Below the pieces are notes generated by a model that searched no databases, was not told the DNA's origin, and saw only the letters and a program-made list of their open reading frames with translations. DNA of 64,000 nucleotides from CTSoil-043 sp963821235 (GTDB lineage Bacteria; Chloroflexota; Limnocylindria; Limnocylindrales; CSP1-4), in NCBI GenBank assembly GCA_963821235.1, contig CAWGCS010000001.1, positions 992,001-1,056,000 on the forward strand, read 5' to 3'. Positions within the stretch are counted from its first letter, which is position 1, and each line of letters begins with the position of its first letter. Shown here piece by piece: positions 1 to 8,172 of the stretch. The position numbers and the translations under genes are program-made.

Positions 1-1
1 G

Positions 2-337
2 GCAGATCGCCTGGCGGCCTATCGCCTGCTCGGCAACCTCCACAACCTCCCCGACGGCCTGGGGCTGGCCCGGGCCCTCCTGGAGCCCCTCCTCGCCGGG
101 CGCCCGGCCCTCGTGGCCGAACGCCTCGAGACGCTCCGGGTGGTGCTGGACCGACCCGGCCTCGCCGAGGCGGCGGCCACCCTCGGCGTCCACCGCAACA
201 CGATCGCCTATCGCATCCGGCGGATCGAGTCGCTGGGCGGCTGGGACCTCCAGGACCCCGAGCTGCGCCTCTCGCTCGCCGTTGCCGTGCGGATTGTGCA
301 AAGAGCACAACTGGCGCCGGAATCCGCAACCGTCTGA
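2..337 (+). CDS. PucR-family transcriptional regulator, C-terminal fragment
   Basis: The gene is cut by the left edge; the last 111 residues are visible in one open frame. The end matches the PucR/CdaR C-terminal helix-turn-helix: a helix with LAEAAATLGVHRNT (recognition helix), then YRIRRIESLGGWDL and a short tail starting LQDPELRLSL. Such proteins are DNA-binding activators of purine, amino-acid or sugar-diacid catabolism, with sensory domains further upstream that cannot be seen here. The frame ends 133 bases before glutamine synthetase, on the same strand. Control of that neighbour is possible but is only an inference. No start can be assigned. Confidence 0.8.
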   Translation, partial: ADRLAAYRLLGNLHNLPDGLGLARALLEPLLAGRPALVAERLETLRVVLDRPGLAEAAATLGVHRNTIAYRIRRIESLGGWDLQDPELRLSLAVAVRIVQRAQLAPESATV

Positions 338-351
338 CGCACGCAACGCTT

Positions 352-359
352 GCTATCCT
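352..359 (+). promoter_or_regulatory. possible -10 element upstream of glutamine synthetase
   Basis: TGCTATCCT at 351-359 resembles an extended -10 (TGn plus TATCCT). No convincing -35 is visible 16-18 bases upstream. It would give a leader of about 105 nt before the GTG at 471. The 133-base gap 338-470 otherwise shows only the ribosome binding site. Confidence 0.3.
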
Positions 360-470
360 CGGCCTGTTGAGCAGACGAGCGCCCGTGATTTGGTGCGCGC
401 GTCACAAAGTGGCCGCGGATCGGGCTGGGGAAAGGCCCGGGAGCGGCCTCCGACGCGAGGAGGAAGGTCC

Positions 471-1820
471 GTGGCCGAGGCCGGCGCGATGGAGCTGATC
501 GAGAAGGCGAAGTCGGATGGGATCCGCTTCGTCCAGCTCCAGTTCACCGACATCCTGGGGATCGTCAAGGCCGTGACCATCCCCATCCACCAGATGGAGA
601 GCTCGGTCAAGCACGGAACGTGGTTCGACGGGTCGTCGATCGAGGGCTTCACCCGGATCGCCGAGTCGGACCAGTACCTCATGCCCGACATGAGCACCTT
701 CGCCGAGATCCCCTGGCAGCCCGGGTCCGGCTCGCGCGGCACTGCGCGGGTCATCTGCGACGTCTTCACCCCCCGCGGCGAGCCCTTCGTCGGCGACCCT
801 CGCTTCGTCCTCCGGCGCCAGGTCGAGCGGGCCCGCAAGCTGGGCTTCGTCGTCAACATGGGCCCCGAGCTCGAGTTCTTCCTGTTCCGCCGCGACGACG
901 GCAAGGTCACCCCCCTGCCGCACGACCTGGCCGGCTACTTCGACTTCTCGACCGACCTCGCCCAGGAGGTCCGCCAGGACATGGTGGACGCCCTCGAGGC
1001 GTTCGGGATCAAGGTCGAGGCCGCCCATCACGAGGTGGCGGCCGGCCAGCACGAGATCGACTTCGAGTACAGCGACGCCCTGAAGACGGCCGACAACGCG
1101 GTCACCTTCAAGTTCGCCCTCAAGGCCGTCGCCAACCAGCACGGGCTCTACGCGACGTTCATGCCCAAGCCGATCTTCGGCATCAACGGCTCGGGGATGC
1201 ACACCCACCAGAGCCTCTACTCGATCGAGAAGGGCCGCAACGCCTTCGCCGACCCGGACAACAAGTACGGGCTCTCGGACCTGGCGCGGTCCTACATGGC
1301 CGGCATCCTCGCCCATGCGAAGGGGATGGCCGCGGTCCTCGCGCCGACGGTCAACTCCTACAAGCGGCTCGTCCCTGGGTACGAGGCGCCGACCTACATC
1401 ACCTGGGGCCGGACGAACCGCTCGGCGCTCATCCGGGTGCCGATGATCTCGCCCGGCAAGAGCATCGAGGGCACCCGGGCCGAGGTGCGCTGCCCCGACC
1501 CTTCCAGCAACACCTACCTCGCCTTCGCCGTGATGATCGCGGCCGGCCTGGATGGCGTGGAGAAGGGCCTCACGCTCTCGGACCCGGTCGAGGAGAGCCT
1601 CTTCGAGATGGACGCCACCCGCGTCGCCGAGCGCGGCATCAAGGAGCTGCCCGGCACGCTCGGCCATGCGATCGAGGAGATGCGTGCCGACGCGGTGGTC
1701 TGCGAGGCGCTCGGCGACCATGTCCTGGAGCACTACGTCGAGGCCAAGACCGCGGAATGGGACGAGTACCGGACGCAGGTCACACAGTGGGAGCTCGACC
1801 GCTACCTCGAGGCGTTCTGA
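471..1820 (+). CDS. glnA: glutamine synthetase, type I
   Basis: Makes glutamine from glutamate, ammonia and ATP in the cytoplasm; central nitrogen assimilation. The GTG at 471 is preceded by GAGGAGGA at 457-464, giving 449 residues, the usual GSI length; the open frame extends upstream to 282 but that part is not GS-like. The beta-grasp domain (WFDGSSIEGF) is followed by the catalytic domain with the metal-site motif GPELEFFLF, the ammonia/glutamate motif NGSGMHTHQS, the substrate-loop region YEAPTYITWGRTNRSALIRVP split across positions about 300-320, and EVRCPDPSSNTYLAFA. The Tyr-containing adenylylation loop of the GSI-beta group is replaced by sequence around KGLTLSDPVEE, so regulation by adenylylation is unlikely. 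The gene is monocistronic and convergent with the next genes. Confidence 0.95.
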   Translation: MAEAGAMELIEKAKSDGIRFVQLQFTDILGIVKAVTIPIHQMESSVKHGTWFDGSSIEGFTRIAESDQYLMPDMSTFAEIPWQPGSGSRGTARVICDVFTPRGEPFVGDPRFVLRRQVERARKLGFVVNMGPELEFFLFRRDDGKVTPLPHDLAGYFDFSTDLAQEVRQDMVDALEAFGIKVEAAHHEVAAGQHEIDFEYSDALKTADNAVTFKFALKAVANQHGLYATFMPKPIFGINGSGMHTHQSLYSIEKGRNAFADPDNKYGLSDLARSYMAGILAHAKGMAAVLAPTVNSYKRLVPGYEAPTYITWGRTNRSALIRVPMISPGKSIEGTRAEVRCPDPSSNTYLAFAVMIAAGLDGVEKGLTLSDPVEESLFEMDATRVAERGIKELPGTLGHAIEEMRADAVVCEALGDHVLEHYVEAKTAEWDEYRTQVTQWELDRYLEAF

Positions 1821-1833
1821 GCCACTGAGCGGT

Positions 1834-1854
1834 GCGCCTCCTCCGGGGAGGCGC
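1834..1854. terminator. hairpin between convergent genes (proximal)
   Basis: GCGCCTCC at 1834-1841 pairs exactly with GGAGGCGC at 1847-1854 around a 5-nt loop, 13 bases after the glnA stop. It is a GC-rich terminator-like stem without a T-run. Confidence 0.6.
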
Positions 1855-1857
1855 GGC

Positions 1858-1898
1858 GAACGGCCTCGGCACCGGCTCACCCGGCGCCGGGGCCGTTC
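1858..1898. terminator. second hairpin between convergent genes
   Basis: GAACGGCC at 1858-1865 pairs with GGCCGTTC at 1891-1898, and an inner CACCGG/CCGG stem can extend it. It lies between the convergent ends of glnA and the Memo gene, so it can act for either strand. There is no T-run. Confidence 0.5.
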
Positions 1899-1945
1899 CG
1901 CGTCCGGGTGGTGGCGGGGAACCTGCGGCCGGTCGCCCGACGACC

Positions 1946-2923
1946 TCACGCGGCCGGGAACGCCACGGCCAGGTAGCCGACCGTGCGGCGCGGGTCGGTG
2001 CCGATGTCGGCCGAGGTCGCGGCGGCCAGCGCCACCCCGTCGCGAGCACCCATCGCCCGCAGGGCCGCGAGCCCCAGCACCGTCGGCTCGATCCCGCACA
2101 TGCCGCACGAGACGCCGGGCTCGCCCCGGCTCGCCGACTCCGCGTCGGCAAGGCCCTCCGGGTCGAGGGCCACGATGAGCGGCAGCAAGGTCGCGGTGAC
2201 GCGCTCGGCCACGTGCGCCGCCGGGTAGTGGGCCATGTCGGTGCTGATCGCGAGGACGACCCGCTCGCCGGCCTCGCGGCGCGCGGCGAGGAGCCGACCC
2301 AGACGCGCGCCCGCCGCGATCGCCCGCTGGCCGGCGCCCGTCCCCACCGAGAGGGCGACGATCCGCGCCTCCGGTGCGAGGCGCGAGAGGAACGGCAGCT
2401 GGACCTCCAGCGAGTGCTCGCCCAGGTGGCAACGGGTGTCGGCGGCGAACGGCGGACCGAGCTCCAGCACCGCCTGTGTGAGGGACGCCTCCGGCACGAG
2501 GTCCCCGAGGGGCGTCCGCCACGCGCCGCCGTCCCAGACGCCGACGCCGTCGAGCCACCCCGCGCTGTGGTTGGTGCCGAGGAGGACCACCGTCGTCGGC
2601 TCGACTTCTGCCGCGGGCGGAACGGCGCCGGCCGCGGCGGACCCGCCGGCCGATGAACCGGCGGCCGGCCCGACGAGCCGCCACGCAGCGGCAGCCACCA
2701 CCCCGGAGTAGACGAGACCGGCATGGGGCACGAGGATCCCGGCCGGGAGCGGAGAACCCCTGCCGGGCCCCGCCAGGGAGGGTGGCGTGGCCGCCGCGCG
2801 CGACCGGGCGAGCAGCTCGTCGACGACGCTGCGCAGGGCGGTCGCGCCGGCCGGGTAGAAGGATCCAGCCACGGCCGGAGGGCGGGCCGGCAGCGCCTCT
2901 CCGGCCTCTCCCGGGCGGCTCAT
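1946..2923 (-). CDS. amrB: AmmeMemoRadiSam system protein B (Memo family)
   Basis: This is a Memo-family protein (325 aa), a fold related to class III extradiol dioxygenases with a metal-binding pocket. Visible pocket motifs are PHAGLVYSG (His67), LGTNHSAGW (His119), HLGEHSLEVQLPF, ISTDMAHYP (about 227-234) and CGMCG (Cys273, Cys276). The ATG at 2923 overlaps the stop of the upstream radical SAM gene by four bases, so the two are translationally coupled. With the divergent AMMECR1 gene it forms the conserved bacterial/archaeal AmmeMemoRadiSam trio. No biochemical role is firmly established for the bacterial trio; redox or metal chemistry is a guess from the fold and the radical SAM partner. 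Confidence 0.92.
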   Translation of the reverse strand: MSRPGEAGEALPARPPAVAGSFYPAGATALRSVVDELLARSRAAATPPSLAGPGRGSPLPAGILVPHAGLVYSGVVAAAAWRLVGPAAGSSAGGSAAAGAVPPAAEVEPTTVVLLGTNHSAGWLDGVGVWDGGAWRTPLGDLVPEASLTQAVLELGPPFAADTRCHLGEHSLEVQLPFLSRLAPEARIVALSVGTGAGQRAIAAGARLGRLLAARREAGERVVLAISTDMAHYPAAHVAERVTATLLPLIVALDPEGLADAESASRGEPGVSCGMCGIEPTVLGLAALRAMGARDGVALAAATSADIGTDPRRTVGYLAVAFPAA

Positions 2924-4023
2924 CCGCAGGGGACCCGGCCGTCATGGTCGAGCGCCCGCCCGGCGAGGCGGCGCCCGCATCCCGGGCACGCACCGGCCGG
3001 CCCCAGGTGGTCGAAGACCCGGTAGCCGCGCCGCTCCAGGAGGACGCGCCCGCACCCTGCGCATCGGGTGTCCTCGAGGCCGAGCTCGGGGGCGTTCCCG
3101 ACGTAGACGTGGGCGAGGCCGGCCTCGCGCCCGATCTCGGCGGCCCGGCGAAGGGTGGCCAGCGGCGTCGGCGGCACGTCGCGCAGCTCGTGGGCCGGGA
3201 AGAAGCGGCTCACGTGCCACGGGGTCTCGACGCCGAGCTCGGCCGCGACCCAGCCGGCAAGGGCCCGCAGCTCGCCGTCGTCGTCGTTCCGGCCCGGGAT
3301 GACGAGGGTCGTGACCTCGACCCAGACGCCCGCCGCGCGGTAGGCCCGCAACGCGTCGAGGACGGGGGCCAGGCGCGCGCCGCAGAGCCGGCGGTAGAAG
3401 GCGTCGTCGAACGACTTGAGGTCGACGTTGGCGGCGTCGAGGACCGGCCGCAGGAGGTCGATCGCCTCGCGCGTGGCGTAGCCGTCGGTGACGAAGAGGT
3501 TGAGGAGCCCCGCCGTCCGCGCCTCCCGTGCCGTGTCGAGCGCGTACTCCAGGAAGACCGTCGGCTCGACGTACGTGAAGGCCACCGCCCGCGCCCCCGC
3601 CGTGAGCGCCTCGTCGACCGCCTTGGCAGGGAGCAGCTGGCGCGTCGGGAGGTCCAGGCCGAGGCGCGGCGCCTGGGCGATCTCCCAGTTCTGGCAGAAG
3701 ACGCAATGGAACGGGCAGCCGACGGTCGCGATCGAGTAGGCGAGGGCGCCGGGGGCGACGTGGAACAGCGGCTTCTTCTCGATCGGATCGATCCCGACCG
3801 CGACCGCCCGCCCGTAGACCGTCGAGACAAGCGTCCCGTCGCGGTTCTCGCGCACGCCGCAGATCCCGGCCCGGCCCGGCCTGACGAGGCAGCGCATGGC
3901 GCAGGCGTTGCAGCGAACGCTGCCGTCCTCGAGCCGCGTCGCCAGGAGCGCGGGCACCACGCCAGACGTCCGCGGCGTGGGGACGGTGACGCGACGGCGG
4001 CCGGGGACGGGCATGACGGACAC
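2920..4023 (-). CDS. amrS: AmmeMemoRadiSam system radical SAM enzyme
   Basis: Radical SAM protein of the pyruvate formate-lyase-activase-like group found with Memo and AMMECR1. I chose GTG 4023 because GGAGG (4034-4030) sits 6 bases upstream; ATG 4014 is the alternative. That gives 367 aa. An N-terminal Cys cluster (Cys38, 41, 45, 55) precedes the radical SAM motif CPFHCVFC (Cys103, 107, 110), and a TIM-barrel body follows. The C-terminus carries two CxxC pairs (CAGC, CPGC) like a zinc ribbon, an addition not needed for the barrel. It overlaps the Memo start by 4 bp. Its substrate is unknown; it may modify one of the partner proteins, which is inference only. Confidence 0.92.
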   Translation of the reverse strand: MSVMPVPGRRRVTVPTPRTSGVVPALLATRLEDGSVRCNACAMRCLVRPGRAGICGVRENRDGTLVSTVYGRAVAVGIDPIEKKPLFHVAPGALAYSIATVGCPFHCVFCQNWEIAQAPRLGLDLPTRQLLPAKAVDEALTAGARAVAFTYVEPTVFLEYALDTAREARTAGLLNLFVTDGYATREAIDLLRPVLDAANVDLKSFDDAFYRRLCGARLAPVLDALRAYRAAGVWVEVTTLVIPGRNDDDGELRALAGWVAAELGVETPWHVSRFFPAHELRDVPPTPLATLRRAAEIGREAGLAHVYVGNAPELGLEDTRCAGCGRVLLERRGYRVFDHLGPAGACPGCGRRLAGRALDHDGRVPCG

Positions 4024-4151
4024 GGATGGCCTCCGGGCGAGTCTCGGCGCCGGGACCGCCGGCGGCCAGTGCCCTCCGGCCCCTGTTCCCGGCGCCGTTC
4101 GGAACTGGCCCCCGGCGCGACCCCCGTCGACCATGCCGCCGAGAGGACGTG

Positions 4152-4736
4152 ATGCCCGAGACGAAGCTCGACCCGCGACCGCTCGACACGCTGCTCGACC
4201 TCGCCCGCGCGGCGGCGGTCGCGGCCGTCCACGGCCGGCCGGCGCCGGTCGTGGCCGCCCGGGCCGACCCGGCACTCGCCCGGGCGGCGGACGCGTTCGT
4301 CACCCTGACCGAGGACGGAGACCTCCGCGGCTGCATCGGGACGCTCGGCGCGGAGCTCCCCGTGGGAGCGGCGGTCGTCCATGCCGCGGAGATGGCCGCC
4401 ACGCGCGACCCGCGCTTCCGGCCGGTGGCCCGGGCCGAGCTGCCCCACCTGCGGATCGAGGTCAGCGTCCTCGGCCCGCCGCGACCCCTGTCCGACGTCA
4501 CCGCCTTCGTCCCCGGTCGCGACGGGATCGTGGTCGAGATGCGCGGCCGCCGCGCCCTGCTCCTGCCCCAGGTCGCCACAGAGATGGGCTGGGGCACCTC
4601 GGAGATGCTGGAGGCGGTCTGCGAGAAGGCCGGCCTGCGGCCCGATGCGTGGCGCGATCCGGCGGCCCGGCTCACCGTCTTCGAGGTCGAGCGGGTCGCC
4701 GGGGCCCTGCTTGCCCCCGAGCCGGCGATGCCGTGA
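4152..4736 (+). CDS. amrA: AmmeMemoRadiSam system protein A (AMMECR1 domain)
   Basis: A stand-alone AMMECR1 domain (194 aa). Characteristic stretches are FVTLTEDGDLRGCIGTL (about residues 49-65), the AAEMAATRDPRFRPV segment and LLLPQVATEMGW. The ATG at 4152 follows a GAGAGGA patch; the frame stays open to 4026 without family similarity. It is transcribed divergently from the Memo/radical SAM pair, starting about 130 bases from the radical SAM start, so the three share one control region. AMMECR1 is widespread in all domains of life, but its molecular role in bacteria is not settled. Confidence 0.9.
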   Translation: MPETKLDPRPLDTLLDLARAAAVAAVHGRPAPVVAARADPALARAADAFVTLTEDGDLRGCIGTLGAELPVGAAVVHAAEMAATRDPRFRPVARAELPHLRIEVSVLGPPRPLSDVTAFVPGRDGIVVEMRGRRALLLPQVATEMGWGTSEMLEAVCEKAGLRPDAWRDPAARLTVFEVERVAGALLAPEPAMP

Positions 4737-4803
4737 CGCAGCGATGAAGCCCGAGGCGCACTGAGGGGCCACGGCGGATCCGCCGGTCGGGCATGATCGG
4801 GCC

Positions 4804-6468
4804 ATGGAGGACGCGGCCCCGGTCATCGTCGCCCCCGTCGCGGACGAGCTGCCGGCCCCGGGCGTGGAAGCGGCCGACCTCCGGCCGCGGACGACGCTCG
4901 CCCTCCTCTCCGTCCAGCACGGCCTGATCCACGCCCAGACTGCGCTGCTCCCCCTCGTCTTCATCGCGGTGACCCCGGTCTTCGGGATCGGGGTGGGGGA
5001 GATCGGCCTGCTCCTCGCCATCGGGAACGTCCTGACCGGCGTCGTCCAGATCGCCTTCGCGCCTCTCCAGCGGATCGTCAGCCGACGCTCCCTGCTCGGC
5101 ATCGGTGGCGTCGTCTATGGCGCGGCGATGACGGCGACCGGGCTGGCCACCTCGTGGGGTGGCTTCTCCCTCGCCACGATCGGGGCCCGGATCGCCGGGT
5201 CGCCCCAGCATCCGGTGGGCAACGGGCTCATCGCCGAGCAGCGGCACGCGCGGGCGCACGCCTCGGCGATCGCCGTCCACATCGCCGGCGGCAACCTCGG
5301 CACGGTGGCGGTGCCGCTGGTGGGGGCCTGGATCATCGCCTCGTTCGGCTGGCAGGCCGCCATGGCCGCGGTGGGCATCCCCGCCGTCGTGGTGGGTGCC
5401 CTCATCCTCGTCGCCGTCCGCGAGTCGGGCGCCGACCGAGCGGCCGCCGTGGCCCACGGCAGCGTCCGGCGGGCGTTCGCCGACGTCCTCCGCGAGCCGG
5501 ACCTCCGCCGCCTCTTCGCCGCCTCGTCGGTCGCGGCGGCGGGGCGAGGGATCGGCGTCGTGTCGACGTTCGTGCCGCTCTACCTGGCCCGGTCGCTGGC
5601 CCTGGACGCAGGCACGGTGGCCCTCATGTACACGCTCCTGCTCGCGGGGAGCGTTCCAGGGCCGCTCCTCGCGGGCCGGCTGGCCGGGCGGTACGGGCAC
5701 CGGGCGGTGCTCGCCGGCTCCTACGTCGCGGGCGCCGCCTCCCTGGTCCTCCTCGTCGCGGCGGGCGGGTCGATCCCGCTCGTCTGGGTGGCCATCGGCT
5801 TCGTGGGGGCCTTCGTCTTCGAGGAGGCGAGCCTCCTCCAGGGGCTCCTCGTCGAAGCCGCCCCCCCGGCGATCCGGGACGCGGCGAACTCCGCCTACTT
5901 CACCCTGATGTTCGCGGTCGGCGCCGTGTGGGCGGCGCTCCTCGGCGCGATCGCGGCGCTGCTCGGAGACGCGGCCGGCTTCCCCATCGTCTTCCTGACG
6001 ATGGCGGCCAGCTACCTCGTGGCGATCGTGTTCGTCCGCGGCATCCGGGCGGGGGGCCGACCGGCGGCGCGAATCGCCGGCCTTCAGTCAGGATTCGGGC
6101 CGCTCCCCAGGATCACCCGCGCCGACACCCGGCGCCGCCTCGCTCGCCACGGAGGTCGTCCCCGAACATGCGCCCCGCTCGCTCCCTCGCGCCCCTCGTC
6201 CTGGTCGCGGCCGCCGTCGCCGCCTGTGCCGGCGAGGCGACCCCCGGCTGGACTTTCGCGCCGACGCCGACGCCGACGCCGTCGGCCGCCCCCTCGGCCG
6301 CCCCCTCGGCTGCCCTCGGCTCCCCCGCCCCCGGCTCGGCGGCCCCGTCGGCGGGCGCGAGCGGCGCCCCCAGCGAGGCGCCCGGCGACGCGGTCACCCT
6401 CACGCTCACGGCCTCCGGCGTCGCCTACGACACCGACAGCCTGGAGGCCCCGGCCGACACCCCGTTGA
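4804..6468 (+). CDS. MFS transporter (3' end of frame overlaps next gene)
   Basis: A major facilitator superfamily carrier. About 12 hydrophobic segments lie between residues 33 and 415, including TLALLSVQHGLIHAQTALLPL, the ARIAGSPQHPVGN region and the last helix MAASYLVAIVFVRGI. The substrate is unknown; the ordering SPQHPVGNG resembles nitrate/nitrite or cyanate-type MFS members only loosely. The transporter-like sequence ends near base 6060, but the frame continues to 6468 as a Pro/Arg-rich tail that is simply the out-of-frame reading of the cupredoxin gene starting at 6168. Either the overlap is real or a stop was lost, for example at the six-G run 6051-6056. CATGAT at 4792-4797 lies 6 nt before the ATG, with no Shine-Dalgarno. 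Confidence 0.8.
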   Translation: MEDAAPVIVAPVADELPAPGVEAADLRPRTTLALLSVQHGLIHAQTALLPLVFIAVTPVFGIGVGEIGLLLAIGNVLTGVVQIAFAPLQRIVSRRSLLGIGGVVYGAAMTATGLATSWGGFSLATIGARIAGSPQHPVGNGLIAEQRHARAHASAIAVHIAGGNLGTVAVPLVGAWIIASFGWQAAMAAVGIPAVVVGALILVAVRESGADRAAAVAHGSVRRAFADVLREPDLRRLFAASSVAAAGRGIGVVSTFVPLYLARSLALDAGTVALMYTLLLAGSVPGPLLAGRLAGRYGHRAVLAGSYVAGAASLVLLVAAGGSIPLVWVAIGFVGAFVFEEASLLQGLLVEAAPPAIRDAANSAYFTLMFAVGAVWAALLGAIAALLGDAAGFPIVFLTMAASYLVAIVFVRGIRAGGRPAARIAGLQSGFGPLPRITRADTRRRLARHGGRPRTCAPLAPSRPSSWSRPPSPPVPARRPPAGLSRRRRRRRRRPPPRPPPRLPSAPPPPARRPRRRARAAPPARRPATRSPSRSRPPASPTTPTAWRPRPTPR

Positions 6469-6674
6469 CCATCGCCTTCACCAACAACGACGCCGGGATC
6501 CCCCACAACGTGGCCATCCACAAGGGCTCCCCGACCGGGGAGCTCGTCTGGCAGGGCGAGATCTTCAACGGGGTGGACAGCCGGACCTACCAGGTGCCGG
6601 CCCTCCCGGCGGGCACCTACGGCTTCGTCTGCACGGTCCATCCCAACATGAGCGGCACGCTCACGGTCAAGTAG
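6168..6674 (+). CDS. cupredoxin (plastocyanin-like) lipoprotein
   Basis: A predicted exported type 1 copper protein (168 aa). Its signal peptide ends in VAAAVAAC, so Cys20 is a likely lipidated residue. A low-complexity Pro/Ser/Ala/Thr linker (about 28-70) is followed by one cupredoxin domain. Copper ligands are visible: His in PHNVAIHKG and the CTVHPNM loop giving Cys, His (+3) and Met (+6). The start ATG has GGAGG at 6151-6155, 12 nt upstream, a slightly long spacing. The role is probably electron transfer at the outer face of the membrane; its partner is unknown. The gene lies entirely downstream of, and partly under, the MFS frame. Confidence 0.85.
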   Translation: MRPARSLAPLVLVAAAVAACAGEATPGWTFAPTPTPTPSAAPSAAPSAALGSPAPGSAAPSAGASGAPSEAPGDAVTLTLTASGVAYDTDSLEAPADTPLTIAFTNNDAGIPHNVAIHKGSPTGELVWQGEIFNGVDSRTYQVPALPAGTYGFVCTVHPNMSGTLTVK

Positions 6675-6762
6675 GGCCACGAGCCCGGGCGGGGAGGACC
6701 CGGCCGGGCGCCGGGAACCGGACCGCCGGGCGCCGGGCGCTCGCGGTGCGCTAGCCTCCGCG

Positions 6763-7365
6763 GTGATGACTGCCCCGACCCGCGACCTGCCCGCCCGCCT
6801 GGAGACGGAGCGGCTCATCGTCCGTCCCTACGAGCCAGGCGACGCGCCCGCCTACCGGGCGCTCTGCCTCCGGAACCGGACGCACCTCCTGCCGTACGAG
6901 GAGGGCAACCCGGCGCTGTCCGTGACCTCGCTGGCCGAGGCGGAGGACCTCCTGCGCGCCTTCGCCGCCGACTGGACGGCCCGGCGCGCCTTCTTCCTCG
7001 GGGCGTGGGAGCGCGGCACCGGCGAGCTCGTCGCCCAGGTCTACGTCGGCGTCGTCACCTGGAACCTCCCCGAGCTCGAGCTCGGCTACTTCGTCGACGT
7101 CGACCACCGGGCCCGGGGCTTCGGCACCGAGGCCGTGCGGGCCGCCCTCACCCTCGCCTTCGGTGACCTCGGCGCGGAGCGCATCCGCCTTTGGTGCGAC
7201 GAGACCAACGTCGCCTCCTGGCGGCTGGCCGAGCGATGCGGCTTCGTGCGCGAGGGACACCTGCGGGAGACGCAGCGCCGCGTCCGGCTGGCGGATGGGA
7301 CCTGGGGTGGCGATTACGTGTACGGCCTCCTTCGCCGCGAGTTCGAGGGACGGGCGTCGCGGTGA
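6763..7365 (+). CDS. GNAT N-acetyltransferase, RimJ/RimL type
   Basis: A 200-residue acetyltransferase. The opening LETERLIVRPYEPGDAPAY is typical of RimJ/RimL-like GNATs. The acetyl-CoA binding region is ELGYFVDVDHRARGFGTEAV (about 107-126), and the later NVASWRLAERCGFVREGHLRE is the classic motif B. The acceptor may be a protein N-terminus, an amino acid or an antibiotic and cannot be told from sequence. Either GTG 6763 or ATG 6766 may start it. TAGCCT at 6752-6757 lies 5-8 nt ahead and there is no ribosome binding site. Its stop overlaps the next gene (GTGA). Confidence 0.88.
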   Translation: MMTAPTRDLPARLETERLIVRPYEPGDAPAYRALCLRNRTHLLPYEEGNPALSVTSLAEAEDLLRAFAADWTARRAFFLGAWERGTGELVAQVYVGVVTWNLPELELGYFVDVDHRARGFGTEAVRAALTLAFGDLGAERIRLWCDETNVASWRLAERCGFVREGHLRETQRRVRLADGTWGGDYVYGLLRREFEGRASR

Positions 7366-8135
7366 GCGACAACGTCTGCTACGTCGACGCCTACGCGCGA
7401 TCCGTGGTCGCCGCCGTCCGGGCCGCCGAGCCGCCGGAGGAGGGCAGAGGTCCGCTCGTCCTCCTCGACCGGACCGTCTTCTACCCCGGCGGCGGCGGCC
7501 AGCCGGCGGACCGTGGCGAGATCCGCGGCCCGGACGGGCGGACCTGGCAGGTGGTCGGGGCGCGGAAGCGCGGTGACGAGATCTGGCACGAGCTGGAGCC
7601 TGGCGCCGACGCCCCAACCCCCGGCCCGGCCATCTTCGCGGTCGACCTCGACTGGGATCGCCGCCTCCGTCTCATGCGCACGCACACCGCGCTCCACGCC
7701 CTGTGCGGCGTCGTCTGGCGCGACTACGGGGCGCTCGTCACGGGCGGCAGCATGGAGCCCGGCGGGGGCCGCATGGACTTCGAGTTCGAGCGGATGTCCG
7801 GCGAGCTGGTGGGGGCGATCGAGGCCGCGGTGAACGAGGAGCTGCTGCGCGCCCGCGACGTGCGCGTCGACGTGCTGCAGCGCGAGCAGGCCTTCGCGAT
7901 CCCCGACCTCATCCGCACGAAGATCAATCTGCTGCCGCCCGGGATCGAGCAGATCCGGACGATCGAGATCGTGGGCCTCGACCTCCAGGCTGACGGGGGC
8001 ACCCACGTCGCCAACACCCGTGAGGTGGGCACGATCAAGGTCACCGGCTACGAGTCCAAGGGCCGCATCAACAAGCGGATCCGGATGGAGCTCGTCGACC
8101 CGGGCGCCGGCGGGGGAGGCGGCCCGCGATCGTGA
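7362..8135 (+). CDS. alanyl-tRNA editing protein (AlaX-type trans-editing factor)
   Basis: Free-standing editing domain homologous to the AlaRS editing domain; it hydrolyses mischarged Ser- or Gly-tRNA(Ala). GTG 7362 overlaps the preceding stop by four bases, giving 257 aa. Seen in order: VFYPGGGGQPADRG (the N-terminal barrel motif), the zinc motif HTALH (HxxxH) near residue 108, and GGTHVANTREVGTIKV near residue 210, which corresponds to the second zinc half and threonine-recognition loop. There is no catalytic AlaRS domain. It is co-transcribed with the GNAT gene. Confidence 0.9.
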   Translation: MSDNVCYVDAYARSVVAAVRAAEPPEEGRGPLVLLDRTVFYPGGGGQPADRGEIRGPDGRTWQVVGARKRGDEIWHELEPGADAPTPGPAIFAVDLDWDRRLRLMRTHTALHALCGVVWRDYGALVTGGSMEPGGGRMDFEFERMSGELVGAIEAAVNEELLRARDVRVDVLQREQAFAIPDLIRTKINLLPPGIEQIRTIEIVGLDLQADGGTHVANTREVGTIKVTGYESKGRINKRIRMELVDPGAGGGGGPRS

Positions 8136-8172
8136 GCCGCCGGCCGACGCGATGTGCCGCCGGCCGTCGCGA

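Noticed and set aside
402..2993. Very long minus-strand open frame opposite glutamine synthetase and Memo
   Set aside because: Its translation is Arg/Gly/Pro-rich, spans two real genes, and reflects the lack of stops in GC-rich DNA.
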